In this document: one piece after another, positions 24,061 through 35,155 of the stretch
Numbering within the stretch: the first letter of the stretch is position 1
Layout: each line of letters opens with the position of its first letter
NCBI GenBank assembly: GCA_947623455.1
Contig: OX392529.1
Coordinates: forward strand, 60,903,186 to 60,967,185
Direction of reading: 5' to 3'
Source of the DNA: Mimachlamys varia
Lineage: Eukaryota; Mollusca; Bivalvia; Pectinida; Pectinidae
DNA length: 64,000 nt
Notes under the pieces: model-generated
What the model saw: the letters and a program-made list of their open reading frames with translations, nothing else
The model's database searches: none
Told to the model about the DNA's origin: nothing
Made by a program: the position numbers and the translations under genes

Positions 24061-24949
24061 CAACAAAAATGACGGTGATCGTATGAGATCAGTTTTGGTG
24101 TCGAGAGGTTCAAATGGAACATATCTAGTACTGCAATGGCTACAGTGTTAATGTTATGTTTACAGTGAAATCGTCCGAAAGATGTCGATTTAATAGGGGG
24201 CCGGAAGGCCAAGTTGGAAAGTGCGGTAATTTCGAGATAAAGGTTACTTGTAGGAGTGGATTGTAGTACGAAAATTTTAAAATGAGCTTTCACCAAAGAA
24301 CTATTTTCTTATTAGGAGAAATAAATCGATACAAGCAGTAAAAATAAATTGATACAAGCAGGGAATTTTATATTCTATATAAGTTTAAACCAATTTATAT
24401 TTTATTAATATTTCATATATATCAGTTACCTTGTTGAGGCATTGAAATCTTATAACTTGAACAAACAATCATACAAAAAGCTATATAAGAAGTAAACTGA
24501 ATTTCTTTGGTAAAATATTATTTGTTTTTTCAAGAATATTTTTGTATATATACACTGTATAAGATACAAAGCATGCTCCACATATTTTTTTTAACAACGC
24601 AAAATGTACTATTAGACACAAACTCCTACACGGGAAACCCTGCTCGTAATTATATACGTATGTCGTGACATAACTCACTAAATCCTGCACATTACATATA
24701 AAATACAAGAAGAAGTTTGCGTTCCTAGTCGATCGTATGTACTCTACTGAACTTGACATTAAGGACGCAGCAGACATCTAACATTAGCTTACATACTACT
24801 AAGCTGTATGATAAACGTGACAATTTAGAAATTTGCTATTGTAAACTTTTCTTGATAGTAACATATCTGTGCTTCTCAATCCTATAGATTCAAACACGAT
24901 ATTTTTGTGATAGATGTCAGCTACTAACGAATAAACTTACAGTACAGTG
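24061..24949. other. flank of retroelement remnants
   Basis: 24061-24296 still shows a minus-strand frame (LNLSTPKLISYDH and upstream) that is probably older RT-element coding sequence. Beyond that the sequence is AT-rich with nothing recognised. Confidence 0.4.
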
Positions 24950-25320
24950 ATTCGAAAGATAGAGATTGATGAAGACTATGGGCAAGTTTTATGGTCGCAA
25001 TCTTGGTCTCATTGAGAAATATTCTACATCCTATGAAGATATGATATGAAGAAGGACGTTTAATGCTCATTGGTATGCCTGCTTCGATGCTTCAATTATG
25101 ATTATACCTAGATTTACATGGCGGGTGTCGTCGATGAAGCATAAGACGCTTACTCTTTCGGAACATCTGGTCTTATTTTTTTGTACTTTTGCGAGTGTCT
25201 CCATGTAAATATTTAGTTTCATCGAATTTGAGTTCGGATTATGGTTTTGTTGAAGCTTTGATTTTTCTCTTTTCTTTTTTTTCCCCGCATTCAGCATTAC
25301 AACGTTATCTGACATAACTT
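24950..25320 (+). mobile_element. second fragment of the same retroelement, opposite orientation
   Basis: On the plus strand, codons resembling GKFYGRNLGLIEKYS are followed by a stop and then the same tail as 23205-23458, read in the other direction (GACACCCGCC complement, TACTCTTTCGGAACATCTGG, GTACTTTTGCGAGTGTC). It is an inverted partial copy about 0.9 kb from the first. The two could pair as a hairpin. Confidence 0.7.
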
Positions 25321-26927
25321 TTTATTTTTATCTTAGGGTACAATGCTGTTTTGCTGTGCTGTATATTGGAATTGTTTACATTTGACTAGTTAAGCTTGGT
25401 CAATCTTCCCGAGAGCTCATCAATCCTTGTGCTGATCAAAACAACTCTAATCACACTAACTGAGCTATAACAGGCGCACAGACGCGTAATCATAAATTCA
25501 TACATAAATTCCCTACTTGTTTTTTGTATTCATGTCATTAACCATTTTTCATAGGTAACCATTCGTGCTATAATTGATGTATACAAATTCTCATTGTGGA
25601 CATTCTAAACCAGGCATTTATATATTACTACTATAACGGTAAAATGTCAGTGTATGGTGATTAAGGCATAGATCCCTTGTTGTTCCGTATCGACGAGCGA
25701 ATGTGTATACACATAGGCGTGAACTTTGTGACCCCGTATTTAAATATGAGTGTAAGACAACGGCACGCATGTACCAACAACTCCAGGATAACTGTGTCTT
25801 AGCTGAGATTCCACATTACATTGACACGGTAGGTCAAAGATAAATGTAAACTGTATAAGTGCAGTTCTAAGTATTTGTGAATCGTATCACTTAAAAGCAT
25901 TCTTTAAGGGGACGAGTTAAGTGTTGAGTAGCTTGCTATAACAATTCCATTTCCTCATGTGCTTCGTACGTGATATGGTGTACTGTCTCCACATGTTATA
26001 ATGTAAACAAGCATTCCAGATTCCAATTACAGAAGCAGAAGTCGGTGGGTGTAATCACACATACCCACACACGCCTATATACACTATCTATGGGAGTGTT
26101 ATACATCCTCTTCAATACCGAGTGGTTCGTATAACAGACAATCTAAGTTTACACACAAAGTCACCATTTATACGTGTGTGCTGGGATGATGAATAATAAG
26201 AAAAACACATAGCCTTTTAGGCGAGTTGTAAATAATTAGGCGTGGAACTTGTTGTGTAAATCTAGCCGCATTTTAGGCCGATAGGAAGCAGTTTAGCATA
26301 TAGGCCAGAAAGAATTTAAAACATTTACTTATCTAGTATATAACTATACTGCCCTTACTCTTGGTCTCGCTGTAAGTGTCAAACACTTTAGTGATTGTGG
26401 TGAAATAGACCATTTAAATTAGGTGGTAGCAGGGGGGGGGGGGGGGGGGGGCTATCTACTTTTTATAATCCTTGATACGTAAAATTTAGGTGAATTGAAA
26501 TGTTCACAAATTATATAAAGATGTCAATATTACAGATTATTAAATGAGAGTAATGATATATTAGTTACATGTAAACCTTCATTTGATAATAAAGAAATTA
26601 AATCTACATATAATGGTAGGTATTTTGGATATATTAGGAAGAATTGACCATTGTCAATGACAAACGTGGCATATATAAAAAAGAATGTCATTTAGTATAA
26701 AAAAATTAGTCTGAATATAGACTTATTTTTATCTCATATATTGGTATTGATAAATTGATAAATAAATTATCTCATAATTATGTTGGTATTGATAAATAAA
26801 TGATTCAGTAACACTTAGGGATAGATTAATTATCATTCCATATGAACAAGTATACAAAAAATGAAGTGATTACTGAATATATTATATATATCATCAGATA
26901 GTATAAGGTATACGTAGTTAGGATTTA
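25321..26927. other. intergenic DNA with poly-G tract
   Basis: No gene. A run of about 20 G lies at 26431-26450, likely length-variable. The rest is AT-rich. Confidence 0.5.
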
Positions 26928-27108
26928 AGATGACGAAATACACACATATGTTCACCTTTAAAAAGTACTTATTCAAGTATGCCGAAAACATGAATTAAAC
27001 TACATCATACCGCTGTTTCGTCCTCCCAGGACTCTTCTGTGATGCTAGGGGCCAACAGGTGGGAATCCAAAACTAATGTAGAAGTAGAAGGTCAGGTGCT
27101 TTAACCTA
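26928..27108 (+). repeat. dispersed repeat family D, copy 3
   Basis: Carries the family motifs AAGATGACGAAATACACACA, AAGTATGCCGAAAACATGAA, TTTCGTCCTCCCAGGACTCT, CTAGGGGCCAACAGGTGGGA and AGAAGGTCAGGTGC. Lies less than 1 kb upstream of TLR copy 2. Confidence 0.8.
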
Positions 27109-27269
27109 TTTGATTAATGAATTTAGAAAATAAATCGTGTACTATGAAAACGTGTATGTTATGTACCGTGCCACTACGCAAATGAAATATCTGTCTATGG
27201 ACGCTCCAACAAACCTCGGGGACTAAAAAAACAAACCCACCAGCCGAGTCTGCCACCCCCGATCATGAA

Positions 27270-27430
27270 AGATGACGTAATAAACACATATGCTGCACCT
27301 TTTCTTTTAAATGTTGTAATAGAAGAAGTATGCCGGAAAAATGAATTAAACTGCATCATACAGCTCCGTCGGTGGGAATCTAAAAAGTTCTAAACTAATG
27401 TAGAAGCAGATAGGTCAGGTGCTTAAAACC
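27270..27430 (+). repeat. dispersed repeat family D, copy 4
   Basis: Same family (GATGACGTAATAAACACATA, GTATGCCGGAAAAATGAA, GGTGGGAATC, CAGATAGGTCAGGTGCTT) with an internal deletion around the TCGTCCTC segment. Immediately upstream of TLR copy 2. Confidence 0.8.
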
Positions 27431-27840
27431 CCTTTAATTTATTAATTTACAAGTAAAGAACATAAAAAATAAAAACAAAATTGAAAGTATTTTATGCAGT
27501 AAATTGCTTGTATGAAAAACAATGTTTCCCAACCTTCAACCCAAATATGAGAATCTCTACTTCCAAAGGTCCTTAATATGAAAATAGGTGATAACCTACA
27601 TTTGTGGTCGCATTCTTACACCTGTTTCTATATGCTACAGACTAATGTAACCACTACTGGGTGAAGAACATAGTTATTAAGCTTACCTCATTGTATGATA
27701 ACATCGAGCATTGTAATTGTTATCAATGATGTTAAGGTAAAATAAACCTAATTAAGCGTAAATGGTGTTTTACGCATTAATTGTTTCTATTTATTTGTTT
27801 CAGATCACCACAACTTATTCAATCTTGGCACTGGACAAGC

Positions 27841-30546
27841 ATGCTGTCTCATTTCTTCTTTCGCCTTTTCTTCGCCATCTTCCTGATTTATCAAGTCGAA
27901 GGGAAGGCCAACTGTCCTGTACCGTGCTCATGTACCTACAAAGGAAAAGCTGTAGATGTGTTGGATTGTTCAGATCTTGATTGGGAAAATATTCCTTCAA
28001 AGTTCAATTTCCCGTCCTCCACAAAACACCTTTCCCTTGCCCGCAATCGATTTACAGTGCTCCATAACGGTACCTTCAGAAACCTGTCACACCTCCAGTC
28101 ACTTGACATATCTCACAACCGTTTGGCCGTGTTGGAATACTCCTGCTTTGATGGCTTGGAATCATTGCTAACACTCAATATGAGCTACAACAGTCTGAAG
28201 ATGACAACTAATGTGTACATTCCGGGAATATTCCGATATCTTAAAACCCTAAAGGTTTTAAGCATCCATGGTAACGTCAAGCAATCGACAGTAGGTCAAA
28301 ACTACCCGGATGTGGCCCTATCTGATCTCGGGTGTTTAGAAGATTTGACAATGGATGGATTAACAAAGGTCGTATTTGGAGAGGGATTTCGGAAGTTACG
28401 TCATCTGACCTCTCTTGACATGTCAGTTCGGGATGATGAAAGTTCGTGTGTGTTACTCGACATCCTCCATGTAACATTCAGCAGTTTGAGTAATTCCACC
28501 TTGTCTGTGTTAAGTCTAGCACAGTGTAATATATACCGTATATCACCAGGTGCGTTCTCAATGCTTCAATACCTGACCGAATTAGATTTGTCAGAAAATA
28601 ATAATTTAGGGTTTGAAGGGATGAAGAACGCCAGCTTTGGGTTGCAACTAATACAAATTCTTCGCCTGAACGCTATCAACAAACACATCGATCTATGGAC
28701 GCTCCGGGAAAAAGATTTTGTTTATTTCAATACAACAACCATCAAAACACTGACATTAGATTCAAATAGGATAACGAGAATAGAAGATGGTGTTATTGAT
28801 CTCCTTCCAATATCAGTGGAGCTTCTGACATTTCGGGACAATTATATAACAGACGCTCATTTCTTAGAAAAATTAGTTCGGCTAAACAACTTGTTGACGT
28901 TTGATGTCAGCTACCAGTTGGATTACTCTATAACAGCGGCGCAAAATGACAAATCTAAACGTATTGAACTAGCGCCTCCATCATATTCAACTAGGAGGGA
29001 CGCCACCGCGAATACTGCTGCCGAGAAATCAGAATTCGACAACAATAACATCTCAGATGCCCCCCTATTTACGACAAATATTCAAGACGAGGTACGATCA
29101 CAACACATTGTAGAAACGAATCATCACCTATACAAGTCTTTACGTCAAATCAGGCATCAAACTGATAATGCGATCCGTTTACCTATCAATGTACAGAAAG
29201 TCTATGGAAGCCATCTTAAGCTTGACCCTCTAACTGCTCCACCGGTTACATTTGATTCCAATAATTCTTTACAATACCTCGATCTATCGTCAAATGGAGT
29301 ACATGCTTGGTATGGCAAATGGTCAGGTTTACATTCCCTAAGGTTTTTAAATATTTCCTTTAATGCTTTGTTTCGGTTAGCTCCGGATGCGTTCGGTGAC
29401 ATGGCTAATTTACATACTCTCCTACTTAACGGGAACAGACTCGGTATTACTATCATGCAGGATACGCAGTTTCTCACATTTTCCAACCAAACAAAATTAA
29501 CCTACCTTAATCTGAGTGATAATGCTTTATCAGATCTACCAGAATTCATCTTTGCCAAACAAATCAATCTTGAAAAGTTAGATCTTCAGGATAACTTTTT
29601 GTCAGCAATATCTTTTCGAATGGAATATCTGGAAAAAATCAGGGAAATCAATCTCTCCAATAACACCATAACTGACCTTACAAGCGTCAATATGGGAGAG
29701 ATGGATAATTTAACGAAACAATCAAACTTGACCATCGACCTGACGGGAAATCCCCTGAAATGCACGTGTGATCAGTTAGAACAACTCCGGTGGATGATGG
29801 TCACTAAAGTTGTGTTCCGCAACATGAAACGTTACCAATGTAAAGCCAGCAACGGAAGTGTTGTCAGCCTTGCTAGGTTGGGAGAAATGATAGGACAAAT
29901 GGATATTGACTGTATAGCAGGGGAGGTAATTATTATTTGTGTGGCGTTGTTCTGTGGATTGTGTTTTCTACTTGCGCTTCCCGCTCTCGCCTACTACAAA
30001 AAATCTGAATTTATTAACCTGTTTACGGCGGGTAGAAGACATATTGTTCCCCTAAGAAGAAATATTCAAGATGGCGAAATACATGAAGAACCTTTAAGAT
30101 TTACGGTGTATTTGTCCCTGGAACCTTCTCGACCAGTGAATGAATTTGTGTCCAGATTCCAAGTGTACATGGAAAACAAAGGCGTATCTATGTACATACC
30201 AGAACTTGCTTCCAATGGTGGCAGTAAGGAAATAGTAGAAATAGTTAAGGCTATGAACAATAGCACGTGTATATTAGCCCTCATTGATAACGACTACATG
30301 ACGTCATTTCATCGTCTTTACGAATTCGAGATTGCTGTCACAGAAGTAATTCAGAAAAGATTTAATAATTTGATCGTGGTTTTATTAGAAGACTTGGACA
30401 CAAAACATTTTCTGATGAACGATTTTGTTTCTATGTACTGTCTAGAGAATTACTACTTTGAAGCTCGTCGGTCACAGGGAAAATTGTTTGAAGAGCTGGA
30501 AAATGAAATTTTTAGATGCATGGACGTTGCAGATAAGAAAACATAA
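27841..30546 (+). CDS. Toll-like receptor, copy 2 (901 aa)
   Basis: Tandem paralogue of the gene at 16518 with the same architecture: a signal peptide (MLSHFFFRLFFAIFLIYQ), an LRRNT (CPVPCSC), leucine-rich repeats, a hydrophilic insert at about 361-445, one LRRCT, a membrane helix at about 696-719, and a TIR at 752-901. A splice acceptor (TTTATTTGTTTCAG) lies 37 bases before the chosen ATG. Codons from 27781 onward are open but probably intronic. In the TIR only 7 of 150 residues differ from copy 1, whereas the segment from about 280 to 445 and the LRRNT differ strongly, with indels. The TIR likewise lacks standard boxes 1-3. A divergent ectodomain on a shared signalling part suggests different ligands with the same downstream use. 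Confidence 0.93.
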   Translation: MLSHFFFRLFFAIFLIYQVEGKANCPVPCSCTYKGKAVDVLDCSDLDWENIPSKFNFPSSTKHLSLARNRFTVLHNGTFRNLSHLQSLDISHNRLAVLEYSCFDGLESLLTLNMSYNSLKMTTNVYIPGIFRYLKTLKVLSIHGNVKQSTVGQNYPDVALSDLGCLEDLTMDGLTKVVFGEGFRKLRHLTSLDMSVRDDESSCVLLDILHVTFSSLSNSTLSVLSLAQCNIYRISPGAFSMLQYLTELDLSENNNLGFEGMKNASFGLQLIQILRLNAINKHIDLWTLREKDFVYFNTTTIKTLTLDSNRITRIEDGVIDLLPISVELLTFRDNYITDAHFLEKLVRLNNLLTFDVSYQLDYSITAAQNDKSKRIELAPPSYSTRRDATANTAAEKSEFDNNNISDAPLFTTNIQDEVRSQHIVETNHHLYKSLRQIRHQTDNAIRLPINVQKVYGSHLKLDPLTAPPVTFDSNNSLQYLDLSSNGVHAWYGKWSGLHSLRFLNISFNALFRLAPDAFGDMANLHTLLLNGNRLGITIMQDTQFLTFSNQTKLTYLNLSDNALSDLPEFIFAKQINLEKLDLQDNFLSAISFRMEYLEKIREINLSNNTITDLTSVNMGEMDNLTKQSNLTIDLTGNPLKCTCDQLEQLRWMMVTKVVFRNMKRYQCKASNGSVVSLARLGEMIGQMDIDCIAGEVIIICVALFCGLCFLLALPALAYYKKSEFINLFTAGRRHIVPLRRNIQDGEIHEEPLRFTVYLSLEPSRPVNEFVSRFQVYMENKGVSMYIPELASNGGSKEIVEIVKAMNNSTCILALIDNDYMTSFHRLYEFEIAVTEVIQKRFNNLIVVLLEDLDTKHFLMNDFVSMYCLENYYFEARRSQGKLFEELENEIFRCMDVADKKT

Positions 30547-30574
30547 CTTGTTTTGCCTCCTAGCGTTTGGTTTT

Positions 30575-31135
30575 CGTCTGTTACTACCAGTTGGATCATT
30601 ACTCCATAACAGCAAGACATCAAGCAAAACGTTTTCAACCAGGAGGGACAAAATGAGGATAGCTGCAAAAAGTGGAAAGCAGCATATCTCCAAAACGCCT
30701 TCAATTCCAAAACATTCACAACAAACTGAAATAATGTCAAATAAATACCGGTATTAATATTGCATTGTCTCTCGATCACAATCAAACGGATGATGGGATC
30801 CTGTTACCTGTCAACCTGCGGAAAGTATTTGCTAGCCATCTAAAGATGAACTCTTTAACTGTTCTACTGCTTACAGTTGATTCCACCAATTCTTTGGAAT
30901 ATCTCGATTTATCATCGAATGGAGTCCAAGGCTGGTATGTCAAATGTTCAGGTTAATATTTGTATCGGTTCCCTTAATGCTATGTTTCGATTGGCTCCAG
31001 AGAAGTTCAGTGACTTCAGAACCGGTTTAGTAATCCGATATTTGTAAATTAGAGGACTAAAGTTTAAATGCATGATTTTGTTTATTTGTTCTCCTATGAG
31101 AATCAATTCTTTGAAGTTCGTCGGTAAGAAAATGA
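30575..31135 (+). pseudogene. decayed TLR fragment downstream of copy 2
   Basis: The order of matches is: the SYQLDYSITA/insert region (CTACCAGTTGGATCATTACT, TTCAACCAGGAGGGAC), then an open piece 30765-30956 (LPVNLRKVFASHLKMNSLT, SLEYLDLSSNGVQGWY), then ATGTTTCGATTGGCTCCAGA, and finally a scrap of the TIR end (AATTCTTTGAAGTTCGTCGG). The LRRs after that point, the LRRCT, the membrane segment and most of the TIR are missing. The insert part resembles copy 2 more than copy 1. Confidence 0.8.
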
Positions 31136-32218
31136 GTAAATGGAATTTACTTCGAAAAAGACGTAGTTCTTTTTACACACGAGTATAACGTAAGGATTAT
31201 AATGTATGTTTTGTATGGAAGTCTTCTACATCGTTCATTAATACTGGGAAATACATCTTTGCATTGAAAACTGTTAAAATGCTCTCCTAATACTTTGTGA
31301 GATATGTCCAATAGTTCAAAGGAAAGATTGGTTTTGATTGTTTTACGTCCTATTAACAGCCAGGGCCATTTAGGGACGGAAGAAAATATGACCGAAAACA
31401 ACAAAAGCCATTCGTTATAATTAAGAAAACTCATATCTTCAAATAAATGTTACAAGACACATCATATAAGCATACATATTCATTATTTCATTATTTAGAG
31501 TACCATAGGCGAGTCTTCATTGATAAAATAGCCATAAGATATGTTTTATCATTATTGCACCATAGGCGAGCCCGAATTGGTCATGAGTTATTGCAATATT
31601 TATTTTTTCAACCTTTTCAATAAAAATTAACTTCTTTCTTCATTTGCATTTCTGAAGATTTCTGAAGCCTGAAGATGGCTGCATCGGGTTAACAATGACC
31701 TTACTAATAGTTTCTAAATCTGTCAACGACTACAGAGTAACACGCTTATTTATAATACAGGGTTTCCAACGACGTAAGCAGATGAAACAGGAGGGAAATG
31801 TCATGGTCAACAGCTTTTCCTGAAAAAATAAACTTTTTTTCCTTCGTGTTAAGTTCAGCGTTTTATATGATGCTCATTTGTGTATAGTATTGTTTTTTTT
31901 ACACTTATCAGGGTTCTAGCTTTCTAATGTGCCTTTCATTTAACCTAGATTTATCTAATATGTATCTACAAAGTCGCGGTAAACGCATTCACTTCCGACA
32001 CATCTGGTCTTATTCTTCTTGCACTTTCAGAAAAGTATCACTTTATGATCGAAATAAAGTTTTGCTGAGACTTTGTTGTTCCTTTGTTTTCTTTATATAT
32101 GTAGCCAGTACACTGGTGACCATTGAGTTTGAATATTATCATTTTACAATTATTAAGTTCCATCTTCGTTCCTTAAAAAAGTATTGCTCGAAATAGAATA
32201 AATTGGGTGCGCCTAAAG
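31136..32218. other. intergenic DNA with SINE and retroelement scraps
   Basis: 31330-31385 carries the SINE tail motif ACGTCCTATTAACAGCCAGG. Around 31998-32050 is a short piece of the retroelement tail (ACACATCTGGTCTTATTCTT). No gene seen. Confidence 0.45.
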
Positions 32219-32325
32219 GGCGCGACGAATTACCCAAATCTTACCTAAATCTAACCAAATCTTACCCAAATCTACCCAAATCTTACCCAAATCTAACAAA
32301 TCTAACCAAATCTTACCCAAATTGT
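32219..32325. repeat. short tandem repeat, AAATCTTACCC-like
   Basis: About ten imperfect copies of AAATCTTACCC, AAATCTAACC and AAATCTACCC in direct succession. Confidence 0.85.
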
Positions 32326-32824
32326 ACAAAATGCATCGCGAACATTTTTTTGAAGATTAATTCAAGTGCTTTTGTTGAACGTTCATTCAGTGGGAAAATT
32401 TGGAGCTGATGGAACCTCGTTGGCCAAGCTTCTTTTCCACATCTAGCATCAGTTGGCACCTCCATTCAGCTATTGTGTTTTGGTTAACCAAAGACTGATC
32501 GCAGACTGTTCGCAATTTCAGTTCCGGTGAACCAACAAACTTTAGTCATGATTCAGGACATTAAAGCCCCGAATTCCGAGTGTTCTGCTCCTTTGGTGGT
32601 ATCCAGTCGAAAAGAAGGTATCCACTAATTATCTGCTTCACGTATTTCATACTGAAACACTGACGGGTCCACTACCCATATTGGTGTTAATATCCGAAAA
32701 AAAGCTTATACCTTACTTTTTTGTTCTATCGTTAAGACCAGCAAGGGATGAACCGATTACTTCGTAGACCTGGTACTCAAATAGTACCTGTTGATGATGT
32801 TCATCGATTTTGTCTGATTCAGTA

Positions 32825-33905
32825 GAGGGAAATCAGGGTACCGAAGCGTCAACAAAAACATCACCAGAACTCAAAATCGATTTAATTATGAACAATGCAT
32901 GAGCAATTTACAAAGACAGTTGAAAAAGAACAAGAGAACAAAACAAACAGTATCTTTGGGAGAACCTGAGAACAAGACCAAGGGTGTCTTTGGGCGAGTC
33001 TTGAGAACATCCAAGAACATGTTCTTGCTTGTTCTTGTGAAATGACGCTCTAACAGCTAGAACGAATCAAGAACAAATAAAGATGGCGGATAAGCAGAAG
33101 CGTATTTAACCATGTATTAAATGATTTGGTAGTGTAGGTGTAAATTACAATCAAATTGCACAAATACTAAAATGTAAACTTTAATTAATAAATACAAAAA
33201 ATCGGAAATTGTCAACTGATTGCACACATTAGACTACAAACATGGAAATCATAAACTAGTTATCACATTTTTGCCGCCATCTTTGTTCCCACTGTTCTCG
33301 CCTAAAAAGTGGTGTGAGATTTTTGTTTCAAGAACATGCTCTCTCGCTTTGTTCTTGTCGTTAATGTGAAAAAAATGTTGTTCTAGTTCTGGGCGTTGTT
33401 CTCTGGTTCAGGTAAAGTAAGCGTCTTCTGCTTCATCGACAACACCCGCCGTGTAAATCTTGGTCACATCCAAGATAATCAAAGAAAGAACTTAATCATC
33501 GTTCTCAATCGTAACAAATAACCATACTAATGAGCATATTCAAAACCGTCTCATACAAGCATACGAAACATCTAAAGATCTCAACGAGACCATAAACTTG
33601 CTCATAGTTTTCATAAACCTGCATCTCTCGAATCCCTGTACCGTGAGTACTAGAATGGCCACTCAACTTCGACATGTAAACACCATAGGTGGGAGAAGCA
33701 GGATATCGATGCTACTATAAAGAGTACAGGAAGTTCATCATCGGATCGAAATCGTCACATTTATCCTATAGCTCTGTTGTAAACTGTCCATGTTGGGCCA
33801 GAGTTGAAGTTGAGATCGAGGTAAGCAGCTGCTGTAGAAGAGGCTGTTCTGTCTTTGAATTCAAATTCAAAAGGGTACATATACATTGTACGTTTGACTA
33901 GGTCA
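32825..33905 (-). pseudogene. third remnant of the RT retroelement
   Basis: 32840-32890 carries the tail motif ACTCAAAATCGATTTA. 33405-33905 matches the minus-strand RT C-terminal region of 23329-23890 (AAGCGTCTTCTGCTTCATCG, CTAATGAGCATA, CCTGCATCTCTCGAATCC, GACATGTAAACACCATAGG, GTCCATGTTGG, GATCGAGGTAAGCAGCTG) but with frameshifts. Between the two lies unrelated AT-rich sequence, including several GAACAAGA/GTTCTTG words. The element is dead. Confidence 0.7.
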
Positions 33906-35155
33906 GCAAACGTCTTGTTGTTTGTTTAAAACATCTTTTGGCACACCGGTACACTAGAACATTTGACTCAGTATCCCTTTTTTATGTAACAATATCAGCT
34001 TACGGCAGGGAAAAATCATTTGATTTAGTCAGTAAGGATCATCGTCTGAACATTCATATGAAGCAGTTGATGAACAAAATGCAACAACCCATGGAAAAGG
34101 ATTTAAATATGTATTTTATTATTACCTAGCATCAGTATTTTCTCGCACAAACTCAGTTATATAACACACAGTCACCTCTCACTATTATATCATCTCACAC
34201 CTTAAGTCTCTCTCTCTCACACATGATCTCATTTCATTTACTCCATATATAGAACGTATATATACAATTTCAAATATTTGAAAACATACACAATCAGTAA
34301 CGTTTTAAAGATCCATATTACACCAAATAAATGTCTGTAATATACTGGGTATGATTTTTTAACAATTTGCTATGACACATAATAACTATAAAGGATAATT
34401 CATATATCCCCCATCTAATATGTAAATGTGCCTACCATTAAAATAAGATAATTAATGCTGAACAGACACACACAAAGACTTTAGACACTAAAAAAGTTCT
34501 GGGAAACCGATTTCCCTTTTTACAGGTGAGACTAATGTGTCTATAGACAGAAAGAAGGACAGAGCAGCACATTTAAATATACCCATTAACCCCCATTGGT
34601 TTTGTACTATGTGTAAAAGCATCTTACTTCTTACCATTCCCAGAAGAAGAAAGCACTTTGTCTTCTCGAGTCAATAAACTCAGTAATTGCACAACTCCCC
34701 AGTGTCTTTTTCTTTGTATGTAATACATCCAGGTCAAGTCAGTATTAGAGTCTGTGGAACTTGCAAATTCAGGTTACTTGTTCTATCAAATCTCCATGAC
34801 AACACAAATCACTTTCATTGGTATGTTGAGTTCATCTTTAAATGTTGATTGTGACTCCTACCAATCAGACTTGAGATCTGCTTCATCCCATACCCCTGAC
34901 TCCCACCTATTTCTCCCAAGGACCTGATATCTGTACTGCTAATCACATGTGATCTCCTAGCTCATGTCCTGCTTCTCTACTCCAACATTAATATCGTACC
35001 CCCCTGCTCTAGCTGCTACCTGCCCCCACAACACTAACATTGTACCCCCGTGTCTTAGCTACTACCTGCCCCCACAATAACATTGTACCTCGCCCCCCCC
35101 CCCCCCCCCCCCCTTGTTCCCCCACCCGCCCCTAACACCGCTACCCCATGTCCTG
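33906..35155. other. region downstream of VPS16, probable 3' UTR and flank
   Basis: VPS16 ends at 35156 on the minus strand, so its 3' UTR lies here. The nearest clear AATAAA complement (TTTATT) is near 34113, which would make a UTR of about 1 kb. 34990-35115 holds a roughly 57-bp repeat (CTAGCTGCTACCTGCCCCCA-like, with CTAACATTGTACCCCC) in two to three copies, ending in a run of about 20 C (minus-strand poly-G). Confidence 0.4.

Noticed and set aside
26431..26450. Poly-G run as a telomeric or regulatory signal
   Set aside because: A simple homopolymer. Similar C or G runs occur at 35094, 41594, 47920, 57569 and 61792 and look like ordinary slippage tracts.
17861..30284. Minus-strand open frames of 60-94 codons inside both TLR genes
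   Set aside because: Antisense shadows of the conserved TLR coding sequence, duplicated because the genes are paralogues.
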